Assembly: GCA_937891215.1 (NCBI GenBank)
Contig: CALAEU010000210.1
Span: 1 to 22,057, forward strand
Direction: 5' to 3'
Length of the DNA stretch: 22,057 nucleotides
DNA from: an uncultured Clostridia bacterium
GTDB lineage: Bacteria; Bacillota_A; Clostridia; Oscillospirales; Acutalibacteraceae
This document shows positions 21,382 to 22,057 of this stretch, piece after piece (the first letter of the stretch is position 1; each line of letters begins with the position of its first letter). A program made the position numbers and the translations under genes. The notes under the pieces were generated by a model, which was given only the letters and a program-made list of their open reading frames with translations, made no database searches and was not told the DNA's origin.

Positions 21382-22057
21382 ATGGCTAAAATTTTAAACT
21401 CAAAAGTAAAAAATATCCCCTGGCAAGATAAACCAGAAAACTGCACTGACCCTGTATGGCGTTACACTAAAAACCCTATTATTGACAGAAGTTTTGTAAA
21501 AGACGCTAACAGTATTTTCAACTCTGCAGTTGTAAGACGCGATAAAGAAGATGACTTTGCAGGTGTTTTCAGACTTGATGATATTACACGCGAACAATAT
21601 CTTGTTACAGGTTTCAGTAAAGATGGTATTCATTGGAAATTGAACAATGAAAAAATCTTCCGTGGTTATGACCCTCGCCTTTGCGAAATTGATGGGAAAT
21701 ATTATCTTTCATGGGTTTGCCACACCGACAGAGGTACATCTATCGGTATTGCAATTACAGAAGATTTTATTAACTGGGACAGAAAAGAAAATGCAGTTTT
21801 ACCAGTTTCAAGAAATGGCGTTTTATTCCCAAGAAAAGTTAATAATGAATATATGATTTTCACTCGTCCTTGTGATAAAGGTCACACACCTTATGGTGAT
21901 ATTTTCTTAAGTCATAGCCCTGACCTTACATACTGGGGCAAACATCGTTTTGTTATCAAACCAGAAAATAACTGGGAAATGACAAAAGTAGGTGCTGGTC
22001 CTACACCTATTGAAACAGATGAAGGTTGGCTTTGCTTCTACCACGGTGTTATTACAA
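21382..22057 (+). CDS. GH130-family beta-mannoside phosphorylase (3' end outside window)
   Basis: The reading frame from ATG 21382 (preceded by AAAAAAAGGAA) stays open for 225 codons to the window edge; typical full length is about 330. Five-bladed beta-propeller signatures of GH130: YTKNPIIDR near 28-36, SIFNSAVV near 44-51, the catalytic-Asp box YDPRL near 95-99, HTPYGDIFLSHSPDLTYWG near 168-186, and the glycan-binding VGAGPTPIETDEGWL followed by FYHG near 203-223. GH130 enzymes phosphorolyse beta-mannosides (mannosyl-glucose, mannooligosaccharides, mannobiose) to mannose-1-phosphate in the cytoplasm. The sub-family and exact substrate cannot be fixed from the N-terminal part. It starts 20 nt after the M28-like gene, same operon. 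Confidence 0.88.
   Translation, partial: MAKILNSKVKNIPWQDKPENCTDPVWRYTKNPIIDRSFVKDANSIFNSAVVRRDKEDDFAGVFRLDDITREQYLVTGFSKDGIHWKLNNEKIFRGYDPRLCEIDGKYYLSWVCHTDRGTSIGIAITEDFINWDRKENAVLPVSRNGVLFPRKVNNEYMIFTRPCDKGHTPYGDIFLSHSPDLTYWGKHRFVIKPENNWEMTKVGAGPTPIETDEGWLCFYHGVIT

Overview
The window looks like chromosomal DNA from a motile, AT-rich member of the Bacillota, most likely an anaerobic Clostridia of gut or rumen type. The basis is the fliE-F-G-H-I-J gene order, strong AAGGAGG ribosome binding sites, frequent GTG/TTG starts, a stand-alone SufC-SufB pair and a GH130 phosphorylase. I cannot name a genus. No CRISPR array, rRNA, tRNA, transposase or phage gene was seen.

Layout. (1) 1-5834, minus strand: a flagellar basal-body/export operon transcribed fliE, fliF, fliG, fliH, fliI, fliJ and then one more gene (probably fliK) cut by the window edge. 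Genes overlap or nearly touch, and a good sigma-A type promoter lies upstream of fliE. The usual flgB-flgC pair is not in front of fliE. (2) 5840-6247: intergenic, holding a repeated octamer, a 105-nt rod-like hairpin and a terminator. (3) 6248-8337, minus strand: two tandem 271-residue flagellin genes, about 88% identical and each with three cysteines. Each is preceded by a leader with the same two-hairpin layout and the same spacing; the hairpin next to the ribosome binding site presents AAGGA in its loop and looks like a CsrA site. (4) 8457-12827, plus strand: two tandem, paralogous family-2 glycosyltransferases of about 700 residues, divergent from the flagellins and ending at a strong bidirectional terminator. 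They are probably the flagellin glycosylation enzymes. (5) 12843-16899, minus strand: a secreted metallophosphoesterase, a MurD-type ligase and a PAS-GGDEF diguanylate cyclase. (6) 16917-22057, plus strand: SufC-SufB, rhamnulokinase, a membrane protein that looks like an M28 peptidase stripped of its metal ligands, and the first two thirds of a GH130 glycoside phosphorylase.

How it fits together. The left half codes for building and tuning the flagellum: basal body and export (fliE-J), filament (two flagellins), post-transcriptional control of flagellin synthesis (leader hairpins) and probable filament glycosylation. The cyclase could feed c-di-GMP into motility control, but nothing in the sequence links it directly. 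The right half is housekeeping and sugar metabolism. The observations I rate most interesting are the paired, covarying flagellin leader structures, the cysteine-containing flagellins, the GTGTGCAA element shared by flagellar intergenic regions, the rod-like hairpin, the mosaic glycosyltransferase pair and the ligand-less M28-like membrane protein.
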